Source of the DNA: Gp13-AA77 sp035946575
GTDB lineage: Bacteria > Acidobacteriota > Terriglobia > UBA7540
Direction: 5' to 3'
DNA length: 64,000 nucleotides
Assembly (NCBI GenBank): GCA_035946575.1
Contig: DASYZG010000073.1
Coordinates: 1 to 64,000, forward strand
Shown: piece after piece, positions 63,188-64,000 of the stretch
How the letters are laid out: every line of letters begins with the position of its first letter
Numbering within the stretch: the first letter of the stretch is position 1
Notes under the pieces: model-generated
The model's database searches: none
The model's input: the letters and a program-made list of their open reading frames with translations, nothing else
Told to the model about the DNA's origin: nothing
Position numbers and translations under genes: made by a program

Positions 63188-64000
63188 CTACGGCCGTTCC
63201 AAACGCCGCGTTTGAATTTCGCGCAGGTGAGCCCGCAGTCTTTCGAGCGTTTCCGCCTTCTTGCCCTCCCCCAGCTCCTTCTGAAGGTCCTGCAGGGCGA
63301 AGTGCACAATGTCATGATGATGGAGGTCACCTCCGACCTCATTGCTCAGCTCCAGCCAGATCGAGTGAAGCAGATCGATCTCCTTCTGCGTGAGGCGCGG
63401 CGCGTGGGGACCCAGGTAGGAGACGTACTCCTTGCCGCCTCCCGGAGAGCGGATTTCCAAGGTCAGCGGCGGGCGCGGGCTGGAGAGGCGCTCCCAGGCG
63501 AGTCCCGCCAGCCGCGCCTCCTCCGCAGCTGACATCTTGGCCGACAGGCCCAACACGATGTCGGAAGAAGCAAGCGCCTGGGCCGACCGCAGCACAGCGT
63601 CCCAAACCTCGGTCGCAGCCACCAGCACGAGCTTGACACTCTTGCCGTTCCTCTCGGCAATTTTCAGCGCGTTGGTAAACATCCGCTGCTCGGTGCTGGC
63701 AAAGAGGTGCTCGGCGCTCAGTGGATGTTCGCCGGACCCTGCCCGCATCACCTGGTAGGCATGCAGCACCACAATATCCTGCTTGTGCGCGTCCACGCGC
63801 CGCAAAACGTCGTCGAGGTTGTACAGTGTGTTGTAGTCCCGGATTGGCACCAGAACGTTGCCGGGCCTGACGCCCACCGTCTCCGGCGCGATGGATTCTC
63901 GGCTGTCCAGATGGAACTCATCCAGTTCCGTGCGCGGCGACCCGCGCCGGTGCGCCACTCGTTCCGAGCTCGTGAAGATCGCAAAGAAAACCAGGGTGAA
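63188..64000 (-). CDS. APC-family permease, C-terminal part (cut by window end)
   Basis: The frame runs to the window end without a start, so the gene continues beyond. The last membrane helix (FTLVFFAIF) at 63975-64000 is followed by a soluble domain of about 255 residues with ETVGVRPGNVLVPIRDYNTLYNLDDVL and QDIVVLHAYQVMR. This is the universal-stress-like domain that ends a group of acidobacterial APC amino-acid permeases. VLGLSAKMSAAEEARLAGLAW and the C-terminal LHHHDIVHFALQDLQ belong to it. Start and first helices are outside the window. Confidence 0.85.
   Translation of the reverse strand, partial: FTLVFFAIFTSSERVAHRRGSPRTELDEFHLDSRESIAPETVGVRPGNVLVPIRDYNTLYNLDDVLRRVDAHKQDIVVLHAYQVMRAGSGEHPLSAEHLFASTEQRMFTNALKIAERNGKSVKLVLVAATEVWDAVLRSAQALASSDIVLGLSAKMSAAEEARLAGLAWERLSSPRPPLTLEIRSPGGGKEYVSYLGPHAPRLTQKEIDLLHSIWLELSNEVGGDLHHHDIVHFALQDLQKELGEGKKAETLERLRAHLREIQTRRLERP

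Overview
The window looks like chromosomal DNA of a member of the Acidobacteriota, probably from soil. This is inferred from protein-family content, not from a marker gene. The DNA is GC-rich. It carries GloVer-repeat secreted proteins, ankyrin and YCF48-like proteins, two DUF507 genes in tandem, a Ser/Thr kinase fused to TPRs, multiple RND/HlyD/TolC efflux sets, and intergenic spacers full of short word repeats and REP-like hairpins. There are three tRNA genes (Asp-GTC, Val-TAC, Leu-CAA) and no rRNA or CRISPR array.

Layout. 1-1.1 kb: no convincing gene. 1.1-12.6 kb: secreted GloVer protein, a MarR/ICMT operon with a striking 38-bp double palindrome in its promoter, a secreted alpha/beta hydrolase-like protein, an ankyrin protein, a YCF48-like propeller, an L-fucose/L-arabinose isomerase-family protein, a YncE-like propeller, and a seven-haem cytochrome c with TPRs plus a small partner. 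12.9-18.8 kb: a complete RND efflux operon (adaptor, pump, TolC). 19-28 kb: RraA-like protein, porin, tRNAs, DUF507 pair, M48 protease, an acidobacterial hypothetical next to a decayed topoisomerase IB remnant, a gluconate 2-dehydrogenase subunit 3-like protein and a secreted hypothetical.

28.2-31.65 kb: an AT-richer island flanked by near-identical repeats. It carries a three-gene overlapping toxin/antitoxin-like operon, an IS1-type transposase and a zinc-ribbon membrane protein.

32-39.6 kb: a lipid-synthesis block. It holds an ACP / fatty-acyl-AMP ligase / acyltransferase-like fusion whose acyltransferase motifs are missing, PlsY, an SDR, an alkyl-DHAP-synthase homologue and a diacylglycerol-kinase-family enzyme. 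Together these suggest ether-lipid synthesis, a known trait of several Acidobacteriota.

39.6-46.9 kb: a TolC / FtsX-permease / triple-HlyD cluster with no ATPase in view. 47.7-64 kb: a small secreted protein behind a CRP-like site, the kinase-TPR gene, two class-III (glutamate-1-semialdehyde aminomutase type) aminotransferases, a sugar-binding lipoprotein, murB, an acyl-CoA synthetase, a DegT aminotransferase, a geranylgeranyl-reductase-type flavoprotein, hemL, a divergent tryptophan 2,3-dioxygenase, a DMT transporter and the 3' end of an APC permease.

Best candidates for new biology are the ether-lipid block with its degenerate acyltransferase fusion, the bounded island with the three-gene toxin/antitoxin-like operon, and the double-palindrome operator of the MarR/ICMT operon.
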